Part shown: positions 27,517-34,615 of the stretch, one piece after another
Layout: every line of letters begins with the position of its first letter
How positions within the stretch are numbered: the stretch's first letter is position 1
NCBI GenBank assembly: GCA_035299065.1
Contig: DATGXI010000158.1
Coordinates: forward strand, 1 to 64,000
From: DASPJQ01 sp035299065
GTDB lineage: Bacteria > Bacteroidota > Bacteroidia > Flavobacteriales_D > UBA2798
Direction of reading: 5' to 3'
Length of the DNA stretch: 64,000 nucleotides
Position numbers and translations under genes: made by a program
Notes under the pieces: generated by a model
The model's input: the letters and a program-made list of their open reading frames with translations, nothing else
Told to the model about the DNA's origin: nothing
The model's database searches: none

Positions 27517-27525
27517 AAGGAGGAG
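27517..27525 (+). promoter_or_regulatory. Strong Shine-Dalgarno sequence
   Basis: AAGGAGGAG (27517-27525) sits a few bases before the ATG at 27529. It is a full match to anti-16S sequence and contrasts with the other genes in this window, most of which have no such motif. Confidence 0.7.
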
Positions 27526-27528
27526 TAT

Positions 27529-27885
27529 ATGTTTGATTTTGAGAAACTTGAGGTCTATCAGATCTGTAAGACGCAAAACGTTGAAGTTTTGCGCTACATC
27601 AACGGGAATTCCACCATTGATCCCTTTTTAAGAGAAACCTGGAAAATCACCAGCATTAACATTGTAAAAAACATGGTTGAAGGCGTTAGCCGGATACCAA
27701 AAAGTGAGAAAAAGGAGTTTATTACAGCTTCGCGAGGCTTTGTTTTTGAGTGTGTTGCAATGATTAACCTGATAGTGGAACTTCATCCGGAAGAGAAAAA
27801 CAAGATGGAGGAGTTTTATGGTCGTTATGAGTCCCTTTCGAAAATGTTATTGGGGATGATACGTTCATTTGAAATTAATCATTAA
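27529..27885 (+). CDS. Four-helix-bundle protein (S23/rRNA-intervening-sequence family)
   Basis: 118 residues from the ATG at 27529; an earlier start would read through the tRNA. The opening FDFEKLEVYQICKT and the pattern of four amphipathic helices match the S23/TIGR02436-like four-helix-bundle family. Members occur inside 23S rRNA intervening sequences, as the Avd accessory protein of retroelements, and as stand-alone genes with basic surfaces. Here it lies between tRNA-Ser and tRNA-Pro and has a strong Shine-Dalgarno sequence. The conserved GRYESLSKMLLGMI is the last helix. The inferred role is nucleic-acid binding, possibly RNA; no reverse transcriptase is nearby. Confidence 0.85.
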   Translation: MFDFEKLEVYQICKTQNVEVLRYINGNSTIDPFLRETWKITSINIVKNMVEGVSRIPKSEKKEFITASRGFVFECVAMINLIVELHPEEKNKMEEFYGRYESLSKMLLGMIRSFEINH

Positions 27886-27951
27886 TTTCGCAGCCCGTTC
27901 AAGGCAGGCATTGTTGTGGAGCGGGTCAAAAATTGTTCTTATAGTATTGTT

Positions 27952-28025
27952 CGGGGTGTAGCGTAGCCCGGTATCGCGCCACGTTTGGGACGTGGAGGCC
28001 GTCAGTTCGAATCTGGCCACCCCGA
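27952..28025 (+). tRNA. tRNA-Pro (anticodon TGG)
   Basis: Acceptor stem CGGGGTG (27952-27958) pairs with CACCCCG (28018-28024); the discriminator is A at 28025. No CCA is encoded, unlike the neighbouring tRNA-Ser. The anticodon arm is CCACG-TTTGGGA-CGTGG, giving anticodon TGG for proline. The T arm contains GTTCGAATC. Total 74 nt. A terminator follows 13 nt later. Maturation would need RNase Z, which is encoded at 10656-11570, and a CCA-adding enzyme. Confidence 0.96.
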
Positions 28026-28026
28026 C

Positions 28027-28159
28027 AAATCATTTAAACCCCTGATGCGATAGCATCAGGGGTTTTTTATTGACCCAAACCCGTAGAAAGCTTGCTTTCT
28101 TAAGGGTTTGGGTCAATAAAAAACGGAGACGCGAAAGCGTATCGAGGTTTAAATGATTT
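28027..28159. repeat. 133-bp nested palindrome with cloverleaf topology
   Basis: The outer arms AAATCATTTAAACC (28027-28040) and GGTTTAAATGATTT (28146-28159) are perfect inverted repeats. Inside are three stems. The first is a terminator hairpin (28039-28062). The second is a 20-bp perfect arm (28063-28082 with 28104-28123) closed by AGAAAGC-TT-GCTTTCT. The third is a short hairpin with a GNRA loop, ACGC-GAAA-GCGT (28129-28140). The overall fold is a four-way junction. The second arm carries the T-run of the terminator on one strand and an A-run on the other, so a terminator acting from the right side is possible. Confidence 0.85.
28039..28068 (+). terminator. Intrinsic terminator of the tRNA-Pro transcript
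   Basis: Stem CCCCTGATGC (28039-28048) pairs with GCATCAGGGG (28053-28062) across a GATA loop, followed by six T residues (28063-28068). It is a classic Rho-independent terminator placed 13 nt after the tRNA. Confidence 0.92.
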
Positions 28160-28272
28160 GAATCCCCACTCACTCCAGATCAGCGCATCTAATTTTTTCT
28201 GGAAAGCTTAGGTTCAGTAAAACAAGAAAACTGTCGCTTAAAGATAAAAGCGTTTAACTATACTACTGATAC

Positions 28273-28740
28273 TTGAATAATAAAGCCCCAATACATTTTA
28301 AAATAGCGTTGCTTGAACACGAGCAGCCTGAACAGCTTTCATACAATTCGTTTGGATATATAACCGTACAGGGTGATGGCTGGACGGTACCTGCCAGTAT
28401 GCCGAATCCAAAGATGTACATGATGATTCTGGAATCAGTTGCCGATCTCATGCATAAACTGATTGTATTTTACTCGGAAAAACGTCAGAGTATGGATTTT
28501 GATGCTTTGAATTCGCGGTTTTATATTTACCTGAAGCGTAAAAATAAAACCACGGTTGAATGGAACATAAACGGTGAAAAAAAACTAACACTAAGTTTAA
28601 CCGATACGATGGTGATTTTGAAAACAGGCATCGAAAATTTTGAAAGTACATTTGTCAGGCATATGGATCATAGTAATCCCGGTTACGGTGATTTTATGCA
28701 AACGTTTGAGCATTTTAAGATGGCGTTCAACATTGCATAA
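28273..28740 (+). CDS. Hypothetical protein, TTG start
   Basis: 155 residues from a TTG at 28273, which follows an in-frame stop by one codon, so no earlier start exists. I do not recognise the family. It has no signal peptide or membrane helix. The sequence alternates strand-like and helical stretches: HFKIALLEHEQPEQLSYN, a proline-rich link (TVPASMPNPKMYM), then a long helix and two strands around FYIYLKRKNKTTVEWNINGEKKLTLSL. It is probably a soluble cytoplasmic protein. It is transcribed toward the pirin gene with a 42-nt gap. Confidence 0.65.
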   Translation: MNNKAPIHFKIALLEHEQPEQLSYNSFGYITVQGDGWTVPASMPNPKMYMMILESVADLMHKLIVFYSEKRQSMDFDALNSRFYIYLKRKNKTTVEWNINGEKKLTLSLTDTMVILKTGIENFESTFVRHMDHSNPGYGDFMQTFEHFKMAFNIA

Positions 28741-28782
28741 CAGTTTTGCAAATAATTTCTACTATATTTGATTCGTAAATTT

Positions 28783-29661
28783 ATGTCAAACATTTCGCTC
28801 ATTATTGAAGAACGCGCTGCCAGTATTGGCAATTTTATGGTTGGCCGTTTATTGCCCTTTCGTCAAAAACGTGCAGTAGGCCCTTTTGTTTTTATTGATC
28901 ATATGGGCCCCGTGCATTTAAGCGATCACGAAAATTTTGATGTGGGGCCACATCCGCACATTGGTCTTTCAACGCTTACTTATTTATTTGAAGGAGCCAT
29001 TATGCACCGTGACAGCATAGGATCGGTTACTGAAATACAGCCAGGTGCGGTTAATTGGATGACAGCTGGAAAAGGTGTTGTGCACTCAGAGCGCACACCT
29101 GAGCGTTTAAGAAAATCAGACAAACAATTGCACGGTTTGCAAATTTGGGTGGCCTTACCAAAGCACCTGGAGGAAATGGAGCCGGCATTTGCACACATTG
29201 AAGCCAACGAAATTCCGCAATGGGAACAAAATGGCGTACGCATAAAATTAATTGCTGGCGAAGTAATGCAACGGAAGTCGCCTGTGCCGGTTTACAGCCC
29301 ATTGTATTTTTTGGAATTGAAAAGTGAAAAACGGCAAGAGGTTGATTTAGGCCATGAGCTATTTGGCGAAAGTGCTTTATATATACTGGAAGGCGAAATA
29401 AAAAGTGAAGGTCATACCTATGGCCCAAAACAAATTTTAATTGCCAGCAACAGCAGCCTTTGTTCATTTGAAATGAATGAAAATACAACAGTGTATATTT
29501 TTGGTGGCGAAGCTTTTCCCGAAGAACGGTTTATAAACTGGAATTTTGTATCGTCAAGCAAAGAACGGTTGGAGCAAGCCCGGCAGGATTGGATGGCACA
29601 ACGTTTTCCAAAAATTGAGGGTGAAACAGGATTTGTACCGTATCCACAACCAAAGCAATAA
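28783..29661 (+). CDS. Pirin family protein
   Basis: 292 residues from the ATG at 28783; an earlier in-frame start adds five residues without support. The N-terminal cupin has the metal-binding pattern of pirins: PHPHIGLSTLTYLFEG, then GKGVVHSE with the histidine and glutamate. PGAVNWMTAGKG is the family signature. The C-terminal cupin is degenerate, as expected. Pirins bind iron; some have quercetin 2,3-dioxygenase activity and others act as redox-sensing cofactors. A TATATTTG element (28763-28770) lies just upstream and could be its promoter. Confidence 0.93.
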   Translation: MSNISLIIEERAASIGNFMVGRLLPFRQKRAVGPFVFIDHMGPVHLSDHENFDVGPHPHIGLSTLTYLFEGAIMHRDSIGSVTEIQPGAVNWMTAGKGVVHSERTPERLRKSDKQLHGLQIWVALPKHLEEMEPAFAHIEANEIPQWEQNGVRIKLIAGEVMQRKSPVPVYSPLYFLELKSEKRQEVDLGHELFGESALYILEGEIKSEGHTYGPKQILIASNSSLCSFEMNENTTVYIFGGEAFPEERFINWNFVSSSKERLEQARQDWMAQRFPKIEGETGFVPYPQPKQ

Positions 29662-29669
29662 AATGTACT

Positions 29670-29951
29670 ATGGAAATAAAGCATGAAATTATTGGCAGCA
29701 AGGGTTCCTTTATGGCAATTGTTGACGGAAAACACGCGGGTTTAATGACCTACTCAAAAGCCGGTGATGATAAAATAATTATTGATCACACCGAAGTGGA
29801 TCCTGTTTATAAAGGTCAAAACATAGGTAAACAGTTGGTAATGGCCGCTGTTGAAATGGCACGTATTCAAAAAATAAAAATTATGCCGCTTTGTCCTTTT
29901 GCAAAAAGTGTATTTGACAGAACTGCTGAACTTAAAGACGTTTTGTGGTGA
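29670..29951 (+). CDS. Small GNAT-family N-acetyltransferase (YidJ-like)
   Basis: 93 residues, typical of the short GNAT class. The acetyl-CoA-binding region is seen in DPVYKGQNIGKQLVMAAVEMA, followed by IKIMPLCPFAKSVFDR, a segment characteristic of the YidJ/COG2388 group. It starts eight bases after the pirin stop, so it is probably in the same transcript. The substrate is unknown; this class is often annotated only by fold. Confidence 0.88.
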   Translation: MEIKHEIIGSKGSFMAIVDGKHAGLMTYSKAGDDKIIIDHTEVDPVYKGQNIGKQLVMAAVEMARIQKIKIMPLCPFAKSVFDRTAELKDVLW

Positions 29952-30150
29952 TTTTTTCATGAAAGTTTTTGTGCAATATTGAAATGGTTATTGTGTAACC
30001 TTTGTTTAAAACCGTTTCCATTTTCGAGAAATACTTCCTGCATTGGCAGGTTTGTTTGTTTTGTTTTTTCTGAACCCGCTTCATAGCCAGTTAGTTCAGG
30101 TGTTAGTGTGATATGGTATGTTTTTTCGAAAACAAACTACAAAAAGAGGT

Positions 30151-30444
30151 ATGAAAATTTTGATGCACATAACGGTTTTTTTGGTTTTGTTAACCGCTAT
30201 GCAAATTTCAGCTAAACCGGGTGCAAGATTTGAAGCAAAGGAAATAACACAAGAGGTACTTGTGTTATACGAAGACCTTCCTTTACCTGTTCAAAAAGTA
30301 CTGAAACAGGATCCGTACAAACACTGGAAATTTAAAGAAGCCTTTAGGGTGCAATATGAAAAAATGATTTATAAAATTACCCTTGTACGAGGCACGAAAA
30401 CAAAAACGCTTTTACTTGATGAGAACGGTAGCCATACAGGGTAA
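30151..30444 (+). CDS. Small secreted PepSY-like protein
   Basis: 97 residues starting MKILMHITVFLVLLTAMQISA, a signal peptide; this ATG (30151) is preferred over one 33 bases earlier. The mature part has the LP-x-x-VQKVL, Y-x-x-WKFKEAF, YKITLVRG-T-K-x-K-x-LLLDENG order seen in PepSY-like/DUF2874 periplasmic domains, though only one copy. Such domains are proposed to inhibit or bind periplasmic enzymes. Its last 26 bases overlap the topoisomerase start, suggesting coupled translation of two unrelated functions. Confidence 0.7.
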   Translation: MKILMHITVFLVLLTAMQISAKPGARFEAKEITQEVLVLYEDLPLPVQKVLKQDPYKHWKFKEAFRVQYEKMIYKITLVRGTKTKTLLLDENGSHTG

Positions 30445-31525
30445 TTCAACCAGGGTAATTGAAATTTCACCCACGAAGCTAAAAGCTGTTGTTGCCAACC
30501 CCGTAAAAAGTGCCGAAATTGTTAACCTTGTTTATGTTAAGGATGGAGCTGAGGGAATAACCCGTACCAGGCGCGGAAAATCATTTACTTACCATTATCG
30601 TGGAAAGAAAATAACCGATAAAAAAATTATTGAACGCATTCGAAAACTGGTGCTGCCTCCGGCATGGAAAAAGGTATGGATTTGTGCAAATGAAAATGGT
30701 CACTTACAGGCCACAGGTTACGATGCGCTTAACCGTAAGCAATATAAATACCATGCATTATGGAATAGTTTACGTAACCAAACAAAGTATTCACGTTTGC
30801 AGGATTTTGGAAAAACAGTTCCCTTAATACGCAAGCAACTGAATGCGCACCTGGCGTTGCCGGGTTTACCACAGGAAAAAGTACTGGCAGCTGTTGTAAG
30901 TTTGATGGAGTTAACCAGCATACGGGTTGGTAATAATTATTACGAAAAACTCTATGGTTCATTTGGTTTAACTACCCTGAAAGACCAGCATGTGAAAATT
31001 CGTGGGGCAGGCATGCAGTTTGCGTTTAAAGGTAAAAAAGGAGTAATGCATAGCATAAGTTTGCGCAACAAACGGCTGGCAGCTGTGGTGAAAAAGTGCA
31101 GAGACATTCCGGGAAAGGAACTGTTCCAGTACAAAGATGAAACTGGCGTTTACAGGACTGTTGATTCAGGTATGGTTAACAATTACATTAAGACAATATG
31201 CGGACAGGACTTTACGGCTAAAGATTTCAGAACATGGTCGGGAAGTGTAAACGCGCTTGCTGCATTTATGGAATTGGGGCCGAGTAAAACGGTAACAGGA
31301 AGGCGTAAAAATGTTGTAACCGCGCTTGACATGGTTTCACAGCAACTGGGAAATACGCGCACGGTTTGTAAGAAGTATTATGTACACCCCACTGTGATTA
31401 CATTGTATGAAAATGAAAAATTGGATACGTATTTAAAAACCCGCGAAATAAAGGTTGGTAAAAATTACAAGGGACTTACAGGTGAAGAAAAGTTGCTGAT
31501 GAAGATACTTGAAAAAAACATGTAG
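30419..31525 (+). CDS. DNA topoisomerase IB (poxvirus-type)
   Basis: 368 residues from the ATG at 30419. It has the poxvirus/bacterial type IB layout: an N-terminal domain with GKSFTYHYRGKKI and LVLPPAWKKVWIC, and a catalytic domain with SIRVGNNYYEKLYGSFGLTTL (arginine), KDFRTWSGS (RTW motif) and VCKKYYVHPTVI, whose tyrosine is the expected nucleophile. It relaxes supercoils without ATP by nicking one strand and forming a 3'-phosphotyrosine. Bacterial copies are scattered and often transferred between lineages. It overlaps the PepSY-like gene by 26 nt. Confidence 0.93.
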   Translation: MRTVAIQGNSTRVIEISPTKLKAVVANPVKSAEIVNLVYVKDGAEGITRTRRGKSFTYHYRGKKITDKKIIERIRKLVLPPAWKKVWICANENGHLQATGYDALNRKQYKYHALWNSLRNQTKYSRLQDFGKTVPLIRKQLNAHLALPGLPQEKVLAAVVSLMELTSIRVGNNYYEKLYGSFGLTTLKDQHVKIRGAGMQFAFKGKKGVMHSISLRNKRLAAVVKKCRDIPGKELFQYKDETGVYRTVDSGMVNNYIKTICGQDFTAKDFRTWSGSVNALAAFMELGPSKTVTGRRKNVVTALDMVSQQLGNTRTVCKKYYVHPTVITLYENEKLDTYLKTREIKVGKNYKGLTGEEKLLMKILEKNM

Positions 31526-31526
31526 C

Positions 31527-32522
31527 TTAAATCAACTCCTCGCGTGGTTCAAGTTCAATTTTGTTATACTTGTTGCGGTACTCAATGGGTGTTAAGCCTG
31601 TTGTTTTCCTGAACAAATCTCTGAAGGCCTTGGTGTCGGTATACCCAACTCCAAACATGACCTCGGTTACATTTTTACGGCTTGTTTCAAGTGAACGTTT
31701 GGCTGATTCAATTTTTACACGTTGAATGTATTCCAGTACCGAGTTACTGGTTGCTAATTTAAACCTGCGTTCAAAACTCCTGCGGCCTATGGCAACAAGT
31801 TGGGCCAGTTGGTCAATGGTAATTTTTTCATCAATGTGTTTTTCAATATAGTCCTGTGTTTTTTTTATTTCATTGTCATTGTGATTGCGCTGGCCCTGGA
31901 ACATCATGAACTTGTTTTGGCTGTTGCGGTCAATGTCAACCTGAAAAAATTTGGAAGCAAGAATGGCGGTTTCACGCGAGGTATATTTTTCAAGTATGTG
32001 AAGCAAAAGGCTCCAGTAGGCATTGGCACCTCCACTGGAATAAACTCCGTTTTCTTCACTAATAATACTGCCGTCAACAAGATCAACTTCAGGAAACATT
32101 TGACGAAAATCGTTTGCTGACAACCAATGTGTGGAACATTTTTTGCCGTTTAGCAGGCCGGTGGCAGCCAGTAAAAAAGCACCAATGCACAGGGATGCTA
32201 CCTCGGCACCTTTTTTATGTTGTTCAATGATCCAGGGTATATATTTTTTGTTTCTTTCAATGGCATTGTTCAGGTCACCGCTTATGGCGGGAATGAAAAT
32301 AAGGTCGGTTTTTTTTACCTCGTCAAGCGTTTTATCGGGATGTACGGTTACCAAATCATTCATGAGTTTTACCTGCTTTTTATGGCCAACCAGCTCAACC
32401 TTAAACATGGGCTTTTTACCCGCTGAAATAAGAAATTGATTGGCAGCGGTAAACATGTAGCGCGGATCGGCAATGGCCTCCATAATGGCTGTTTCAGGAA
32501 CAAGAATAGAAATTGTTTTCAT
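31527..32522 (-). CDS. GlxA-type transcriptional regulator: DJ-1/PfpI domain plus AraC helix-turn-helix
   Basis: 331 residues. The N-terminal DJ-1/PfpI-like domain (about 1-190) includes the nucleophile-elbow region EVASLCIGAFLLAATGLL and ends before the DNA-binding part. The AraC domain (about 225-320) has two helix-turn-helix units: KITIDQLAQLVAIGRRSFERRFK and VTEVMFGVGYTDTKAFRDLFRKTTGLTP. These regulators respond to small molecules or nitrogen and carbon status. It converges on the topoisomerase gene with a one-base gap and is divergent from the SRPBCC cluster at 32905, which it may control. Confidence 0.92.
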   Translation of the reverse strand: MKTISILVPETAIMEAIADPRYMFTAANQFLISAGKKPMFKVELVGHKKQVKLMNDLVTVHPDKTLDEVKKTDLIFIPAISGDLNNAIERNKKYIPWIIEQHKKGAEVASLCIGAFLLAATGLLNGKKCSTHWLSANDFRQMFPEVDLVDGSIISEENGVYSSGGANAYWSLLLHILEKYTSRETAILASKFFQVDIDRNSQNKFMMFQGQRNHNDNEIKKTQDYIEKHIDEKITIDQLAQLVAIGRRSFERRFKLATSNSVLEYIQRVKIESAKRSLETSRKNVTEVMFGVGYTDTKAFRDLFRKTTGLTPIEYRNKYNKIELEPREELI

Positions 32523-32904
32523 GTGGCTAGGTAGTTATAGTTCATTGTTGCAAACGAGTGAATATTATATTAAAATTAGTGAGCGTGTTTTGGTGTTTGT
32601 TACAAAAAAGCTGAATTAAGGATGGTAAAGGTATAAAATTAGTTTGTCACAATCAACCCCTTGGGTTGACGTTTTTACCGCCCATGGGTTTGAGCCGTAA
32701 GGTGGATATTTGTGAAACAGATATGAGATGTGGTAAGGGCCTTAGAACACGATATGGTTTTAGAAGAACGGAGCAACCACGCCCCGGATAGAGCCAAATA
32801 GCCCGCAGTTGCAAAACTCTCTTTTTTACTGGAGAATTTAGGCGAGGACTATAGGCGATAGCCGGATTAGGCGCATAAAAGTATTAACTTTAAAACAACT
32901 AATT
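32523..32904. other. Intergenic region with dyads between regulator and SRPBCC cluster
   Basis: About 380 bases between divergent genes. CAACCCCTTGGGTTG (starting near 32654) has six-base inverted arms. A second structure is GCAAC (32773-32777) with GTTGC (32808-32812), enclosing a GC-rich segment with GCCCCGGATAGAGCC and ATAGCCCGC. It is followed by AGGCGATAGCCGGAT. This GATAGCC-rich composition resembles dispersed intergenic repeats of some Bacteroidota. No gene is supported here. Promoters for both flanking genes must lie within it. Confidence 0.4.
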
Positions 32905-33330
32905 ATGGAAACGATGGAAAAAACAATTGTAACAATTGAAGCAACGGTAAATGCACCGGTTGAAAAAGTATGGACCAGTTGGAATGGCCCTGAACACATT
33001 ACAAAATGGAATGCTGCACACGAGAGCTGGCATTGCCCAAAAGCTGAGGTTGATTTACGTGTAGGTGGTGCATTTACATCACGCATGGAAGCAAAGGACG
33101 GAAGTTTTGGTTTTGATTTTGGTGGCATTTATGATGTGGTTGAAACCAATAAACGCATTGCCTATACAATGGGTGATGGGCGTAAAGTAAATGTTGATTT
33201 TAAACGCGATGGCGAAAAAACGCACATTGTTTCAAATTTTGAAGCCGAAACTGAAAATCCGGTTGAAATGCAGAAAGGCGGATGGCAGGCTATACTGGAT
33301 AATTTTAAACAGTATACTGAGAAATTATAG
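32905..33330 (+). CDS. SRPBCC/AHSA1-family protein
   Basis: 141 residues with the START/Bet v 1-like AHSA1 pattern: TIEATVNAPVEKVWTSWNGPEHITKWN at the N-terminus, then DLRVGGAFTSRMEAKDGS and a final helix ending in GGWQAILDNFKQY. The fold forms a hydrophobic cavity; most bacterial members lack a known ligand. It begins a run of four small genes with two VOC proteins and a tiny partner. This grouping suggests a detoxification or small-molecule-binding role but no specific substrate. Confidence 0.9.
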   Translation: METMEKTIVTIEATVNAPVEKVWTSWNGPEHITKWNAAHESWHCPKAEVDLRVGGAFTSRMEAKDGSFGFDFGGIYDVVETNKRIAYTMGDGRKVNVDFKRDGEKTHIVSNFEAETENPVEMQKGGWQAILDNFKQYTEKL

Positions 33331-33454
33331 TTCGTTTTTTGTTGTGGGCTCTCAGCTGCAAGTGACGGCCTGAACCGAAAAAGTTTAATGAACAGCAAGG
33401 TAAATGCCTTGTTCATCACGAAGAACAATTAGTATGAATAATAAAAAGTAAAGA

Positions 33455-33880
33455 ATGAAAGAACCAATATACCCCTGCCTGTGGTTTGACGGGCAGGCAA
33501 AAGCTGCGGCTGATTTTTACTGCAGCGTGTTTAAAGATGCAAAAATACTGAGCGAAAACCCTATGGTTGTTCAATGGGAAATTGGCGGAAGAAAATTTAT
33601 GGGACTGAATGGTGGCCCGCAGTTTAAAATGAATGAAGCGGTTTCATTTGTACTTGAATGTGAAAACCAGGGTGAAATTGATTATTACTGGGAAAAATTT
33701 ACCACTGAAGGCGGAAAAGAAAGCATGTGTGGATGGTGCCAGGATAAGTATGGCGTTTGGTGGCAGGTAATACCAGCTGTGCTTGGAAAACTAATGTCAG
33801 ACCCTGCACGCTCACAACGCGTGGTTGCTGCATTTATGCAAATGAAGAAATTTGATATTGAAACGTTAATGAACGCTTAA
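33455..33880 (+). CDS. VOC-family protein (PhnB-like)
   Basis: 141 residues. The motif LWFDGQAKAAADFYCSVF near the start, FSVxxG-like FMGLNGGPQFKMNEAVSFVLEC in the middle and GWCQDKYGVWWQVIP near the end are typical of the PhnB/3-demethylubiquinone-9 methyltransferase-like VOC group. VOC proteins form paired beta-alpha-beta-beta-beta modules that may bind metal. The exact substrate is not evident, and family members are often annotated as glyoxalase/bleomycin-resistance-like. The second VOC gene follows after 10 bases. Confidence 0.9.
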   Translation: MKEPIYPCLWFDGQAKAAADFYCSVFKDAKILSENPMVVQWEIGGRKFMGLNGGPQFKMNEAVSFVLECENQGEIDYYWEKFTTEGGKESMCGWCQDKYGVWWQVIPAVLGKLMSDPARSQRVVAAFMQMKKFDIETLMNA

Positions 33881-33890
33881 TGTTGTTTAA

Positions 33891-34310
33891 ATGCAGGTAG
33901 TATCATATTTAACGTTTAACGGAGACTGCCGGGAGGCTATGAAATTTTATCATAAATGCCTTGGAGGCAAGTTGGACATAATGACGGTGGGAGAATCACC
34001 CATGAGTAATAACATGCCCGTAAAAATGAAAAACACCATTTTGCATGCCTTGCTCAAAAATAAAAAACTGGTCATTATGGGATCAGACATGGTGGGTGAA
34101 AAAGGACTTGTAAAGGGAAATTCGGTGGCGCTTATGCTTGATGTAAAAACGGAAAAAGAAATGCGCGATTTATTTCGAAAACTTTCAAAGGGTGGTGTAG
34201 TGGGACATAAAATTGAGCGTGCTTTTTTTGGAGGATTGTTGGGTGATTTTACCGATAAGTTTGGGGTAAATTGGGTAATGCATTGCAAAGAAAAAAAGCA
34301 AACCAAATGA
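33891..34310 (+). CDS. VOC-family protein (PhnB-like), second copy
   Basis: 139 residues. It has the same general layout as the preceding gene but is quite divergent: SYLTFNGDCREAMKFYHKCLGG at the start, LVIMGSDMV in the middle and FGVNWVMHC at the end. The two are therefore not a recent duplication. A lysine-rich C-terminus ends in KEKKQTK. Its stop overlaps the start of the next small gene in an ATGA arrangement. The function is likely binding or conversion of a small metabolite. Confidence 0.9.
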   Translation: MQVVSYLTFNGDCREAMKFYHKCLGGKLDIMTVGESPMSNNMPVKMKNTILHALLKNKKLVIMGSDMVGEKGLVKGNSVALMLDVKTEKEMRDLFRKLSKGGVVGHKIERAFFGGLLGDFTDKFGVNWVMHCKEKKQTK

Positions 34311-34516
34311 TAGAAATATTTAAAACAACCGTGCCGGAAAATACCCTTGCACAGGAAGTGGTAAAACAGCTTTTAACTAAAATGCCGGGAGCAAAAATTA
34401 GTTTTGACCTGGAAGATTGTGACAGGATTTTGCGTATTGAATCGCACTCAATTGAATCACGCTTCATTTACCAGGTGTTTAATGACTTGAAAATAAGTTG
34501 CGAAACATTGATGTAG
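34307..34516 (+). CDS. Small hypothetical protein with HMA-like fold pattern
   Basis: 69 residues from the ATG in the ATGA overlap with the VOC gene. The strand-helix-strand-strand-helix order (EIFKTTV, AQEVVKQLLTKM, AKISFDLED, RILRIESHS, ESRFIYQVFNDL) resembles a ferredoxin-like or heavy-metal-associated domain. The metal-binding CxxC is absent. I do not recognise a defined family. It is translationally coupled to the VOC proteins, so it may work with them. Confidence 0.75.
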   Translation: MIEIFKTTVPENTLAQEVVKQLLTKMPGAKISFDLEDCDRILRIESHSIESRFIYQVFNDLKISCETLM

Positions 34517-34615
34517 CAACAATTATAACTGTTCAAGAAGCCTGTTTCTTAAAATAAGAAAGCATTGGCAGCCTGCTAAAATTGCATAACTTGCAAAAGC
34601 ATTTAATCAGTAGGT

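Noticed and set aside
27529..27885. Diversity-generating retroelement, because the four-helix-bundle family includes Avd
   Set aside because: No reverse transcriptase, template repeat or variable repeat is seen anywhere nearby.
28160..28190. Partial tRNA 3' end (GAATCCCC...ACTCCA) as an integration scar after the palindrome
   Set aside because: Only a loose resemblance to a T arm and CCA end; no integrase or matching acceptor stem is visible.
33389..33415. Hairpin terminator (CAAGG...CCTTG) after the SRPBCC gene
   Set aside because: The stem is short with an internal bulge and has no T-run; it is more likely chance.
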